Positions 28,887 through 39,314 of a stretch of DNA of 64,000 bases are shown one piece after another. Both the position numbers and the translations under genes were made by a program. Source of the DNA: Kineosporiaceae bacterium SCSIO 59966 (GTDB lineage Bacteria; Actinomycetota; Actinomycetes; Actinomycetales; SCSIO-59966); contig CP052876.1 of the NCBI GenBank assembly GCA_020881835.1, forward strand, positions 2,852,001 through 2,916,000. The letters are read 5' to 3'. Position 1 is the stretch's first letter, and each line of letters opens with the position of its first letter. Under the pieces are notes generated by a model. That model was not told the DNA's origin. It searched no databases and saw nothing but the letters and a program-made list of their open reading frames with translations.

Positions 28887-29530
28887 TCACTCGGGGTCGG
28901 CGACCCCGACGCGGGCCGGCCGCAGCACCCGCGCACCCTGCCGGTAGCCGGGCTGCAGCACCTGGACGACGGTGGTCTCGGTGACCTCCGCCGAGTGGCT
29001 GTGCATGAGCGCCTCGTGCACAGCCGGGTCGAACGGCTCGCCGACGGAGCCGTACTGCTCGAGGCCGAACCGGGCCAGGGCGGCGTGCAGCTTGTCCGCG
29101 ATGGCGGCGAACGGGCCGTCGGTCAGCTCGCCGTGCTCACGGGCGAAGTACAGGTCGTCCAGCACCGGGAACAGCGCCTCCAGGACGTCGGCCACGCCGG
29201 CGTCCCGGGCCACGTCCCGGTCCCGGTCCACCCGGCGCCGGTAGTTGACGTACTCCGCCTGCAGCCGCTGCAGGTCGCCGCGCAGCTCCTCGACGAGCTC
29301 AGCCTGCGCGCCCTGCTCAGCCTGCCCAGCCTGCCCGGCCTGCGTCCCGTCGCCGGCGGTCCCCCCGGCGGCGGCGTCCGGCGCACCGGCGCCGGCGTCG
29401 TCCGGGTGCTGACGCACCTGACCGGTCTCGGGGTCGAGGCGCCGCCGGTCGCGGACGACGGGACCCTGCTGGGTCTCGCCGTCCGCGCCCTCGACGTCGA
29501 CCTGTCGGGTCGGGTCGGGTACTTGGTCCG

Positions 29531-29534
<4 letters not shown>
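28887..29534 (-). CDS. grpE: GrpE nucleotide-exchange factor
   Basis: 215 residues. An acidic, low-complexity N-terminus of about 85 residues, with Gln/Ala repeats ([13 protein letters not shown]), is followed by the GrpE coiled coil ([28 protein letters not shown]) and a C-terminal beta domain ending [21 protein letters not shown]. It releases ADP from DnaK. The GTG start overlaps the dnaK stop (GTGA, 29531-29534). A tandem-repeat spacer separates it from dnaJ. Confidence 0.95.
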
Positions 29535-31417
<1,883 letters not shown>

Positions 31418-31477
31418 GGATGTGCTCTCCTTCGCGTCTGCGGCGCCCTCCGACCCGGGCCGGGGCGGTCGAGCTGC

Positions 31478-31498
31478 CTTGAGTCGTCCTCGCTCAAG
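31478..31498 (-). promoter_or_regulatory. HAIR operator 1 upstream of dnaK
   Basis: CTTGAGT-N7-GCTCAAG matches the HspR consensus in 13 of 14 arm positions. It is 61 bp upstream of the dnaK ATG, a position suitable for blocking the promoter. Confidence 0.9.
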
Positions 31499-31539
31499 TC
31501 TGGTCCCTGCCGATCCGGTGTCAAATCCGGCTGGCCAAA

Positions 31540-31560
31540 CCTGAGCCTGCTGGGCTCAAC
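31540..31560 (-). promoter_or_regulatory. HAIR-like operator 2 upstream of dnaK
   Basis: CCTGAGC-N7-GCTCAAC has the same 7-7-7 layout with weaker arms. Its centre is 62 bp from that of the first site, close to six helical turns, so two HspR dimers could bind on one face. Confidence 0.6.
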
Positions 31561-31603
31561 TACGGCGTGGACGGTCGCATTCCCGGACCTGGCGCCGGGG
31601 CCG

Positions 31604-32413
31604 TCAGGCCAGGACGAGCTCCCAGGTCCCGGCGAGAACTCCGGCGGCGGTCGCGGCCGCGACGACGAGGACGCCGCCGAGGACGACGAGGAGGTCCCCG
31701 GCGCGCAGCCGGCTCGGCCGGGCCCAGGTCCGCTGGGTGGAGACCCCGAAGCCGCGCGCCTCCATCGCGGTGGCGAGCGTCGTGGCCCGGCGGATCGACA
31801 GCACGAGCAGGGCGAAGACCTGGCCGAGCGCGGTGCGCAGCCGGCCGAGCAGCCGGTCGTCGCCGAGTCCGCGGGCACGGCGGGCCAGGGACAGCTGCTG
31901 CCACTCCTCCGCGAGCACGCCGAGCAGCCGCATCGCGGCCAGCGCGGCGAGGACGAAGCGGTGCGGCAGCCGGAGCACCTGGCCGAGGGCGTCGGCGAGC
32001 TCGGTGGGGTCCGTGGTCGCCAGCAGGACGACGCCCGGCAGACCGATCGCCAGGATCCGCAGCCCGATCGCGGCACCGGCCGTGAGCGACCCCTCGGTGA
32101 CGGTCACCGGTCCCAGTCCCAGGAGCACGGCGCCGGAGTCGACCCCGAACCAGGCGGTGACGACGGCGGCCGGCACCGCGGCGACCAGGACGATCCAGCC
32201 GCGCCGGGCCAGGGCCAGCGGGCCCATCCCGGCCAGCGGGAGGAGGAGCACCTCGAGCAGCAGCGCCGTCCCGGCGGTGACGACGTCGACGGTGAGCAGC
32301 AGGCCGAACGACAGCACGGTGGCGACGGCCAGCTTGGCGACGGGGTTGGCGCGAGCCACCGGCGCGGTCCGGTCGGCGGCGGCCGCGCCGGCACCGAGGT
32401 CGACGGCGCTCAC
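31604..32413 (-). CDS. ykoC: ECF transporter T component (YkoC-like)
   Basis: A 269-residue membrane protein of the CbiQ/EcfT family that couples ATPases to the substrate-binding S component. Two Ala-Arg-Gly coupling motifs are present: SLARRARGLG and AMEARGFGV. Start GTG 32413 overlaps the ATPase stop (GTGA, 32410-32413). It is the last gene of the YkoE-YkoD-YkoC unit; by linkage to the TPP riboswitch the cargo is the thiamine precursor hydroxymethylpyrimidine or thiamine. The dnaK promoter region begins right after its stop. Confidence 0.9.
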   Translation of the reverse strand: MSAVDLGAGAAAADRTAPVARANPVAKLAVATVLSFGLLLTVDVVTAGTALLLEVLLLPLAGMGPLALARRGWIVLVAAVPAAVVTAWFGVDSGAVLLGLGPVTVTEGSLTAGAAIGLRILAIGLPGVVLLATTDPTELADALGQVLRLPHRFVLAALAAMRLLGVLAEEWQQLSLARRARGLGDDRLLGRLRTALGQVFALLVLSIRRATTLATAMEARGFGVSTQRTWARPSRLRAGDLLVVLGGVLVVAAATAAGVLAGTWELVLA

Positions 32414-33999
32414 CGGGCCGCCGCCGTCGCGGCGGGGACCTGCGAGCGGACGACGCCTGCGCCCACCCGCCAGACGTCGCCGGCCAGCGCGGCGACGAGC
32501 TCCTCGTCGTGGGTCGCGGTGACCAGGCCGGTCCCAGCGGCGAGCAGGTCGCCGAGCAGGCCGACGAGCTCCGCCCAGGTGCGGGCGTCCTGCCCGAACG
32601 TCGGCTCGTCGAGGACGAGCAGCCGCGGGCGGGTGGCCAGCGCGGTGGCCACGGACAGCCGCCGCTGCTCCCCGCCGGACAGCGTGAACGGGTTGGCGCG
32701 CGCCAGGTGGGTCAGCCGCAGCCGCTCGAGCAGCTCGTCCACCCGGGCCCGGACGACGTCCTCGGGCAGCCGGAGCCGTCGCGGTCCGACCGCGAGCTCC
32801 TCGGTGACGGTGGCCGCGACGAGCTGGTGGCGAGGGTCCTGGAACACCGACCCGATCCGGGCGACGAGCTCGCGCGGTCGCCACCGGTACGGCTCGTCCG
32901 CGGCCCCGTCGGCCAGGGGCGGCTCAGCCCGCACCCGGCCGGCGCCGGGGCGCACCAAGCCACCGAGGGCCAGCGCGAGGGTCGACTTGCCGGAGCCGTT
33001 CGGCCCGACGAGGGCGGCGCCCCGGCCGGCCCGCAAGGTCAGGTCGACGTCGGTGAGCACCGGCTCGGGCAGGCCGCGCCGGTGCACGGCGAGGCCCTCC
33101 GCGCGCAGCAGCACCGGCCCGGACGCCGCACCCGAGGCCGCGGGCGGACCCGCCGCCTGGGGTGAACCGGCCGGCCCGGCTGGACCGGCAGGACCGGCAG
33201 GACCGGCAGGACCCAGCCGCAGCGGGTGTCGGCCGGGCACCCAGACGCCGGCGGCGGCGAGACGCTCGCCGTGCTCGGCGAGGACCCGCGCGGCGGGACC
33301 GTCGGCCACGACGCCGCCTCCCGGTTCGAGCACGACGACACGGTCGACGACGTCGAGCCACTCCTGCACCCGGTGCTCGACGACCACGGCGGTGGCGCCG
33401 GTGGCGGCGAGCTGGTCGGCGACCACCCGGCGCAGACCTGCGGCGCCGTCCGGGTCGAGCATCGCGGTCGGCTCGTCGAGCAGCAGCACGCCGGGTCGCA
33501 GCGCCAGCACCCCGGCGAGCGCGAGACGCTGCCGCTGCCCCCCGGACAGCCGGGCCGTGGGCCGGTCGAGGGCGACACCGAGCCCCACGTCGTCCAGGGC
33601 GCGGCGAACCCGCGGCCAGATCTCCTCGCGCGGGACGCCGTGGTTCTCCAGGCCGAAGGCGACGTCGTCGCCGCAGCGGGCCAGCACCGTCTGCGCCTGC
33701 GGGTCCTGCAGCAGCAGCCCCGTCGGTGCCAGTCCGCGGCCGGCCTCGACCGCGCGGACCCGCGCCTGCCCGGCCGGGACGCCGTCGACGAGCAGCTCGC
33801 CCTCGGCGTCCCCGCCGGTGTCGGGTCCGGCGTCGAGCAGGCCGGCGATGCCGGCGAGCAGGGTGGACTTGCCGGCCCCGCTGGGGCCCAGCAGGAGCAC
33901 CCGCTCGCCGTCCGCGACGTCCAGGTCGACGCCGCGCAGCGCCCAGGCGCGGCGGCCGGGGTGCCGCCACCCCCAGCCACGGGCGCGGATCGAGGGCAT
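32410..33999 (-). CDS. ykoD: Fused double ABC ATPase of the ECF transporter (YkoD-like)
   Basis: 529 residues with two complete ABC domains in one chain. Domain 1 (about 1-250) has GPSGAGKST, LSGGQRQRLAL and LLLDEPTAMLD. Domain 2 (about 300-525) has GPNGSGKST, LSGGEQRRLSV and LVLDEPTFGQD. The linker carries Gly-Pro-Ala repeats made by 9-nt tandem units (33182-33213). Start ATG 33999 shares one base with the upstream stop. It powers import through YkoC and YkoE. Confidence 0.93.
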   Translation of the reverse strand: MPSIRARGWGWRHPGRRAWALRGVDLDVADGERVLLLGPSGAGKSTLLAGIAGLLDAGPDTGGDAEGELLVDGVPAGQARVRAVEAGRGLAPTGLLLQDPQAQTVLARCGDDVAFGLENHGVPREEIWPRVRRALDDVGLGVALDRPTARLSGGQRQRLALAGVLALRPGVLLLDEPTAMLDPDGAAGLRRVVADQLAATGATAVVVEHRVQEWLDVVDRVVVLEPGGGVVADGPAARVLAEHGERLAAAGVWVPGRHPLRLGPAGPAGPAGPAGPAGSPQAAGPPAASGAASGPVLLRAEGLAVHRRGLPEPVLTDVDLTLRAGRGAALVGPNGSGKSTLALALGGLVRPGAGRVRAEPPLADGAADEPYRWRPRELVARIGSVFQDPRHQLVAATVTEELAVGPRRLRLPEDVVRARVDELLERLRLTHLARANPFTLSGGEQRRLSVATALATRPRLLVLDEPTFGQDARTWAELVGLLGDLLAAGTGLVTATHDEELVAALAGDVWRVGAGVVRSQVPAATAAAR

Positions 34000-34811
34000 C
34001 AGACGCGCTCGGCGTCCCGGCCCGACGCCAGCGGCGCGAGCGCCCCGGTGGCGGCCAGCGCACGGGTGAGCAGCCACCCACCCAGCCCGGCGATGACCAC
34101 GCCGGACACCGTCGTCAACCCGGTGTAGACCAGCTTGTAGGCGGCGCTGAACTCCGGGTAGTAGACGAAGGAGTCGAGCAGGCCGACGACGACGCCGGCG
34201 GCGGCGCCGGCCAGCAGCGCGGTCGGCAACCCCCACCGGCGGTAGAGCAGCAGCGCGAACACGACCTCCGGGCCGAGGCCCTCGAGCAGGCCGTACCAGA
34301 CGGTCGCGAAGCCCCACTGGTTGCCGACGAGCGCGCTGACCGTCGCCGCGACGAGCTCGGTGTAGACCGCGGCACCGGGGCGGCGGACGACGAGGGCGCC
34401 GAGGACCGCGGGCAGCAGCCAGACACCGACGAGCAGACCGGACGCCGGCGGGAAGAACGCCAGCGCCCGGGAGATCGGCTCCCAGCCGGCGTTCCACGCG
34501 ACGAACAGGAACCCGCCGGCCACGCCCAGGACGCTGGCGACGACGATGTCGACCACCCGCCACCGCGGCCGGGGAGCGGAGGTCCAGCCCGCCAGCCAGG
34601 CGCCGACGAGGACGGCGAGCAGGGCCGCCGGGACGGTCAGGTCGGACAGCGGGGTGCCGAACAGGGCCCGGTCCTCCGGCAGGCCGACGGCCCAGATGAC
34701 GGCGCACAGCAGGGCGCCGGCGAGGACGGCGACGACGGTCGCGGGCCGCAGCCCGCTGGGGCCGTCCTGCGGCGCCCGCGCGTCGCGGCGCCGCTCGTGC
34801 GTGGTGCTCAT
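33999..34811 (-). CDS. ykoE: ECF transporter substrate-binding S component (YkoE-like)
   Basis: A 270-residue membrane protein with about six helices. The segment RWRVVDIVVASVLGVAGGFLFVAWN and the later NQWGFATVWYGLLEGLGPEVVFAL match the YkoE family, predicted to bind hydroxymethylpyrimidine or thiamine. GGGAGGA lies before ATG 34811. A TPP riboswitch (34901-34983) and a GC hairpin (34848-34864) precede it, giving direct evidence of thiamine control. The hydrophilic partner YkoF, found in some operons, is not adjacent. Confidence 0.92.
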   Translation of the reverse strand: MSTTHERRRDARAPQDGPSGLRPATVVAVLAGALLCAVIWAVGLPEDRALFGTPLSDLTVPAALLAVLVGAWLAGWTSAPRPRWRVVDIVVASVLGVAGGFLFVAWNAGWEPISRALAFFPPASGLLVGVWLLPAVLGALVVRRPGAAVYTELVAATVSALVGNQWGFATVWYGLLEGLGPEVVFALLLYRRWGLPTALLAGAAAGVVVGLLDSFVYYPEFSAAYKLVYTGLTTVSGVVIAGLGGWLLTRALAATGALAPLASGRDAERV

Positions 34812-34900
34812 CGAGTGTCCTCCCGTGGGTCACAGGAGGGGGAACGCGCCCGCCGGCGGCGGGCAGGAGCCCGCGACGGCGGGGTTGCTCGAGATGCCCG

Positions 34901-34983
34901 ACTCCCTCCACCGGTGCTAACCGGCTCAGGTTCGAAGGGTCTGCGGAGGGTCCGCACTCTCAGCGCCTCTCGGCGCTCCCCTG
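34901..34983 (-). promoter_or_regulatory. TPP riboswitch (THI element)
   Basis: Read on the minus strand, the conserved pieces are in order: CAGGGGAGC, GGCGCTGAGAGTGCGG, CCGCAGACCCTTCGAACCTG, then GGTTAGCACCGG and GGAGGGAGT. These are the hallmark sequences of the thiamine diphosphate aptamer. The ykoE start is 90 bp downstream, and a GCCCGCC/GGCGGGC hairpin at 34848-34864 is a possible expression platform. Confidence 0.97.
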
Positions 34984-35046
34984 TCGTACGCCGTCCACGC
35001 TACACCGCCGGTTGCCGGCCGGGCAGGCCTGCGGCACCGTGGCCCC

Positions 35047-35316
35047 ATGATGTGGAAGCTCATGGGTCTGCTGTCCGCGGTCCTCGCCGGCGTCGCAGCC
35101 CGCAAGGTGCTCTCGACCGCCTGGGTGAAGGGCACCGGCCACCAGCCGCCGAACAACCCCGAGTCCCCGACGACGTCGTGGCAGGAGGCGGTGGCCTGGG
35201 CGGCCGCGTCAGGGGCCCTGGTCGGCCTGGCCCGGATGCTCGCCACCCGCAAGGCGGCCGACTACTACCGCAAGTCCACCGGGCACCTGCCGAAGGGGCT
35301 GGAGGAGGTCGGCTGA
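35047..35316 (+). CDS. DUF4235 small membrane protein
   Basis: 89 residues: an N-terminal hydrophobic helix (MMWKLMGLLSAVLAGVAARKV), a polar loop with GTGHQPPNNPESPTTSW, a second helix (AVAWAAASGALVGLARMLA), and a basic tail with RKAADYYRKSTG. This pattern is typical of the actinobacterial DUF4235 family, whose function is unknown. It is divergent from the thiamine transporter operon and convergent with the hut operon. Confidence 0.88.
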   Translation: MMWKLMGLLSAVLAGVAARKVLSTAWVKGTGHQPPNNPESPTTSWQEAVAWAAASGALVGLARMLATRKAADYYRKSTGHLPKGLEEVG

Positions 35317-35356
35317 CCCTGGGCGTCCCGACGAGACTCAGAATCCGGGGAGAGAC

Positions 35357-35500
35357 TCAGAACAGGGACACCACCCAGCGCAGCACCGGGACGAGCACCG
35401 GCGCCGCGGCCAGCACCATCCCGACGACGACGAGCACGGCGAGCGCCCGGACCAGCAGCGACGGCTCCCCGGGGCGCGGTCGACGCAGGGCACGCAGCAC
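35357..35500 (-). CDS. Small single-helix membrane protein downstream of hutI
   Basis: A 47-codon frame starting GTG 35500 with GGGAGGA 8 nt upstream. It reads VLRALRRPRPGEPSLLVR, then a hydrophobic helix of about 20 residues and a C-terminus of LRWVVSLF. A basic N-terminus and one membrane helix suggest an inner-membrane microprotein with the C-terminus outside. Codon third positions are strongly G/C, as in real genes here. It begins 36 bp after the hutI stop and may be the last gene of the hut operon. No family recognised. An 11-bp duplication (35333-35343 and 35352-35362) covers its stop codon. Confidence 0.5.
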   Translation of the reverse strand: MLRALRRPRPGEPSLLVRALAVLVVVGMVLAAAPVLVPVLRWVVSLF

Positions 35501-35536
35501 CTCGGCATCCTCCCACGGCCAGCCGCCGCAGCGCCG

Positions 35537-36682
35537 TCACGGCCCGAGCAGGGGGGTGGCCAGCGGGACGCCGGGGCGGTAGGCGAGGTGCACGTGGCTC
35601 GGCGCGTCCAGGACGACGAGGTCGGCCCGGGCGCCGACGCCGAGGTGCCCGACGTCGTCCCGGCGCAGGGCCCGGGCCCCGCCTGCGGTGGCCGCCCACA
35701 GCGCCTCGCTCGGCGTCATCCCCATCTCCCGGACGGCGAGCGCGATGCACAGCGGCATCGAGGAGGTGAACGACGTGCCCGGGTTGCAGTCGGTCGCGAG
35801 CGCGACGACCACCCCGGCGTCCAGCAGCCGGCGGGCGTCCGGGTACGGCGAGCGGGTGGAGAACTCCACCCCGGGCAGCAGGGTCGCGACCGTGGCCGAC
35901 CCGGCCAGGGCGTCGACGTCGGCGGCGGACAGGTACGTGCAGTGGTCGGCGCTGGCGGCGCCCAGCTCGACCGCGAGCCGCACCCCCGGGCCGTGGCCGA
36001 GCTGGTTGGCGTGCACCCGCAGCCCGAGCCCGGCGGCCCGGCCCGCCTGCAGCACGGCCCGGGACTCCTCGGCGTCGAAGGCGTGCGCGGACGACGGCTC
36101 GCAGAACACGTCCACCCACCGGGCGTGCGGCGCGCAGGCGGCGAGCATGTCGCCGGTGACGAGGGCGAGGTACTCCTCGCGCCGGCCGGCCAGCTCCGGC
36201 GGGACGACGTGGGCGCCCAGGAACGTCGTCTCCGGCGTCACCTCCCGGGCGAGCCGCAGCGCCCGGACCTCGTCGGCGGTCGTCAGCCCGTAGCCGCTCT
36301 TGACCTCGACGGTCGTCGTGCCCTGCCGGCGCATCTCGGCGACCAGGCCCAGCAGCCGGCCGCGCAGCTCCTCCTCGCCGGCCGCCCGGGTGGCGGCCAC
36401 GGTGGAGGCGATGCCGCCGCCGTCGTACCGCTCACCGCGCATCCGGGCGGCGAACTCGGCCGAGCGGTCCCCGGCGAACACCAGGTGGGTGTGGGAGTCG
36501 ACGAACCCGGGGACGACGGCCCGGCCGCCGACGTCCACCCGCTCGTCGGCGTCCGGGGCACGGGACGCCGGACCCACCCACGCGACCCGCCCGGCGTCGA
36601 CGACGAGGGCGGCGTCGGTGAGGGTGCCGAGCGAGGCGTGCTGGGTGACCAGCTCGGCGACACCGGTGACCAGCGTGCTCAC
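35537..36682 (-). CDS. hutI: Imidazolonepropionase
   Basis: A 381-residue amidohydrolase that opens 4-imidazolone-5-propionate to N-formimino-glutamate, the third step of histidine degradation. Metal ligands are visible in [16 protein letters not shown] (HxH), [14 protein letters not shown] and the late Asp in [10 protein letters not shown]. Start GTG 36682 overlaps the hutF stop (GTGA, 36679-36682); the open frame upstream is antisense-like read-through of hutF. Length is slightly below the usual 390-410 residues. Confidence 0.95.
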   Translation of the reverse strand: MSTLVTGVAELVTQHASLGTLTDAALVVDAGRVAWVGPASRAPDADERVDVGGRAVVPGFVDSHTHLVFAGDRSAEFAARMRGERYDGGGIASTVAATRAAGEEELRGRLLGLVAEMRRQGTTTVEVKSGYGLTTADEVRALRLAREVTPETTFLGAHVVPPELAGRREEYLALVTGDMLAACAPHARWVDVFCEPSSAHAFDAEESRAVLQAGRAAGLGLRVHANQLGHGPGVRLAVELGAASADHCTYLSAADVDALAGSATVATLLPGVEFSTRSPYPDARRLLDAGVVVALATDCNPGTSFTSSMPLCIALAVREMGMTPSEALWAATAGGARALRRDDVGHLGVGARADLVVLDAPSHVHLAYRPGVPLATPLLGP

Positions 36683-38004
36683 CGGTCCTCCCACAGCGGT
36701 GCGACGGCGCCGGCGAGCAGCGCGGCCACGTCCCCGAGCCGGTGCCGGCCGCCCTCGACGACGACCTGCCCGCCGACGACGACGGTGTCGACGTCGGGGG
36801 CGCCGGCCACGAGCACGGCCTGCTCCGGGTCGGCGCCGGCGGTGCGGACGGTGTCCAGCCGGACGGCGACGAGGTCGGCGGGCGCACCGGCGGCGATCCG
36901 GCCCGCGTCCGGACGGCCCAGGGCCGCGTGCCCGTCGGCGGTGAGCGCGGCGACCAGCTCGCCGGGGGTGAACCGGCCGCGCTGACCGGCGGCCAGTCGC
37001 TCGTGGGCCTCGAGCAGCCGGGCCTCGGCGAGCAGGTCGACGAGCACGTGCTGGTCGCTGCCCAGGCACAGCGGGGACCCCGCGTCGGCGAGCCGGCGGG
37101 CCGGGCCGATCCCGTCGGCGAGGTCGGCCTCCGTGCTCGGGCACACGCACACGGCCGTGCCGCTGGCCCCCAGGGCCGCGACGTCGGCGACGCTCAGGTG
37201 GGTGGCGTGCACGGCCGTGGTCCGCGGCCCCAGGACGCCGTGGTCGGCGAGCAGAGCGGTCGGGGTGCGGCCGTGCGCGGCGCGGCAGGCGTCGTTCTCG
37301 GCCGGCTGCTCGGACAGGTGCACGTGCAGCGGGCGGCCGGCGGCCGCCTCGGCGACGGCGGCGAGGCGGTCGGCGGGGACGGCGCGCACCGAGTGCACGG
37401 CGGCCCCCACGACGGTGTCCTCGTCGCCGGGCAGGTCGGCGACCCGGGCCGCCCACGCGTCGACGTCACCGTCGGAGAACCGCTGCTGCACCTCGTCGAG
37501 GGGGAGGTACCCGTCGTCGCCCAGCCCGCCGGCGAGGTAGACGGTGTCGAGCAGGGTGAGCCGGACGCCGGCGTCACGGGCGGCCTGGCGCAGCGCCTCC
37601 CCCATCGCGTTCGGGTCGGCGTAGCGGCGGCCGCCGCCGGGGTGGTGCAGGTAGTGGAACTCCCCGACCGCGGTGACCCCGGCCAGGGACATCTCGGCGT
37701 AGACGGCGCGGGCGAGAGCGAGGTAGGAGTCCGGGTCGAGCCGGCGGGCGACCGCGTACATCCGCTCCCGCCACCTCCAGAACGTGCCGCCGCCGTCGTG
37801 GGTGCGTCCGCGCAGGGCCCGGTGGAACGCGTGGCTGTGCGCGTTGGCCAGGCCGGGCAGGACGAGCCCGGTCAGCCGGACGTCGCCGGGGCGGGCGGGT
37901 GCCCCGGTGGTGACGGCCGTGACCCGGCCGGCGTCCGTCTGCACCCGGACGGCGTCCCGGACGCCGTCGGTGAGCCAGGCGCGCTCGCACCAGAACGCCG
38001 TCAC
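36679..38004 (-). CDS. hutF: Formimidoylglutamate deiminase
   Basis: A 441-residue amidohydrolase that removes ammonia from N-formimino-L-glutamate, giving N-formyl-L-glutamate. Ligand motifs are [18 protein letters not shown], a Glu in [23 protein letters not shown] and [12 protein letters not shown]. Its presence defines the two-step HutF route rather than the one-step HutG formiminoglutamase route. GTG start and stop overlap its neighbours by GTGA on both sides. Confidence 0.93.
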   Translation of the reverse strand: MTAFWCERAWLTDGVRDAVRVQTDAGRVTAVTTGAPARPGDVRLTGLVLPGLANAHSHAFHRALRGRTHDGGGTFWRWRERMYAVARRLDPDSYLALARAVYAEMSLAGVTAVGEFHYLHHPGGGRRYADPNAMGEALRQAARDAGVRLTLLDTVYLAGGLGDDGYLPLDEVQQRFSDGDVDAWAARVADLPGDEDTVVGAAVHSVRAVPADRLAAVAEAAAGRPLHVHLSEQPAENDACRAAHGRTPTALLADHGVLGPRTTAVHATHLSVADVAALGASGTAVCVCPSTEADLADGIGPARRLADAGSPLCLGSDQHVLVDLLAEARLLEAHERLAAGQRGRFTPGELVAALTADGHAALGRPDAGRIAAGAPADLVAVRLDTVRTAGADPEQAVLVAGAPDVDTVVVGGQVVVEGGRHRLGDVAALLAGAVAPLWEDR

Positions 38005-39314
38005 CGGGCACCACCGTCGTCCGGTCGGCCGCGCTGCCCGGCGGCGTGGCTGTCCCCGACCAGGTGGCTGTCCCCGGCCAGGTGGCTGTCCCCGGCCAGG
38101 TGGCACAGGACGGCGGCGAGGGCCTGCACCCCCGCCCCGCAGTCCTGCGGCTCGGCGTGCTCCGCGGGTGAGTGGGACACGCCGGTGGGGTTGCGGACGA
38201 ACAGCATCGCGGCGGGCACCCCGGCGGCGGCGAGGATCCCGGCGTCGTGCCCGGCGCCGGTGGCCAGCACCGGGGCCGGCCGGCCGTCCCCGTGGGTCCG
38301 GCCGACGACGGCGGCCAGCTCGTCGCGCAGCCGGACGGGGAACGTGGTCGGCGGCGTCCAGGACTCCTCGACCGGGCCGGCCCCGGCCGCGCTCGCGACG
38401 TCCGCGACGACCCGGCGGACGGCGTCGGCGTCCGGGCCGCGGGCGTCCAGCCAGGCGGTGACCGCCGACGGGATCGCGTTCACCCCGTTGGGCTCCACCC
38501 GCACCCGGGCGACGGTGGCCAGGGCCGCGTGCCGCTCGGCGGCGGCCCGGGCCGTGGTGACGGCGGCGGCAAGCCGCAGCATCGGGTCGTCCCGGTCGGC
38601 GAGCCGGGTGGTGCCGGCGTGGTCGGCGCGGCCGGGCAGGTCGAACCGCCACCGCCCGTGCGGCCAGATCGCGCCGGCCACCCCGACCGGGGCGTCGTCC
38701 AGGTCGGCGAGGTGGCGGCCCTGCTCGACGTGCAGCTCGACGAACACCCCGACCCGCCGCAGGGCCTGCTCGTCGCGGCCGAGGGCGGCGACGTCCACGC
38801 CGTGCGCGGCGGCGGCCTGCGCCCAGGTCGTGCCGTCGGCGTCGGTGAGCCCCCGGGCCCGGTCGGGGTGCAGCGCCCCGGTGAGCACCCGGGACCCGGC
38901 GCAGGCGACGCCGAACCGGGCGCCCTCCTCGTCGGCGAAGCACGCGACCGCGACCGGGCGATCCGGCGTCCAGCCGTCCGAGCGCAGCCGGTCGAGCGCG
39001 GCGAACGCGCTGAGGACGCCGAGCGGGCCGTCGAACGCGCCGCCGTCGGGTACCGAGTCCAGGTGCGAGCCGAGGACGACGCCGGGCCGGCCGGCGTCCG
39101 CCGCGGCGTCCGGGTCACCCCACCAGGCCCACAGGTTGCCGGCCCGGTCCCCGGTGACGTCCAGGCCGCGCCGCCGGGCCTGGTCGGTGAACCACGCGCG
39201 CAGCTCGGCGTCCTCGGCGGTCCAGGCGAACCGGCGGTAGCCGCCGGTCCGCCGGTCGCGGCCCACCGGTTCGAGGTCCGCCCACATCGCGGCCAGCGGA
39301 TCGGGACCGGTCAC
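38001..39314 (-). CDS. AllC-like M20 amidase (hydantoinase/carbamoylase family)
   Basis: A 437-residue M20-type dimetal amidohydrolase similar to allantoate amidohydrolase and N-carbamoyl-amino-acid hydrolases. Metal and catalytic motifs are [41 protein letters not shown], a dimerisation-domain His in GRADHAGTT, and [11 protein letters not shown]. It sits inside the hut operon, overlapping hutU and hutF by GTGA, where a deformylase (HutG) would be expected. It may therefore hydrolyse N-formylglutamate; this is inference. The C-terminus holds three 18-nt tandem units (38050-38103) giving repeated Gly-Asp-Ser-His-Leu. Confidence 0.88.
   Translation of the reverse strand: MTGPDPLAAMWADLEPVGRDRRTGGYRRFAWTAEDAELRAWFTDQARRRGLDVTGDRAGNLWAWWGDPDAAADAGRPGVVLGSHLDSVPDGGAFDGPLGVLSAFAALDRLRSDGWTPDRPVAVACFADEEGARFGVACAGSRVLTGALHPDRARGLTDADGTTWAQAAAAHGVDVAALGRDEQALRRVGVFVELHVEQGRHLADLDDAPVGVAGAIWPHGRWRFDLPGRADHAGTTRLADRDDPMLRLAAAVTTARAAAERHAALATVARVRVEPNGVNAIPSAVTAWLDARGPDADAVRRVVADVASAAGAGPVEESWTPPTTFPVRLRDELAAVVGRTHGDGRPAPVLATGAGHDAGILAAAGVPAAMLFVRNPTGVSHSPAEHAEPQDCGAGVQALAAVLCHLAGDSHLAGDSHLVGDSHAAGQRGRPDDGGAR

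Noticed and set aside
36683-37456. N-terminal extension of hutI in the same frame
   Set aside because: The extension is antisense-like low-complexity sequence inside hutF; GTG 36682 with the GTGA overlap gives the normal protein.
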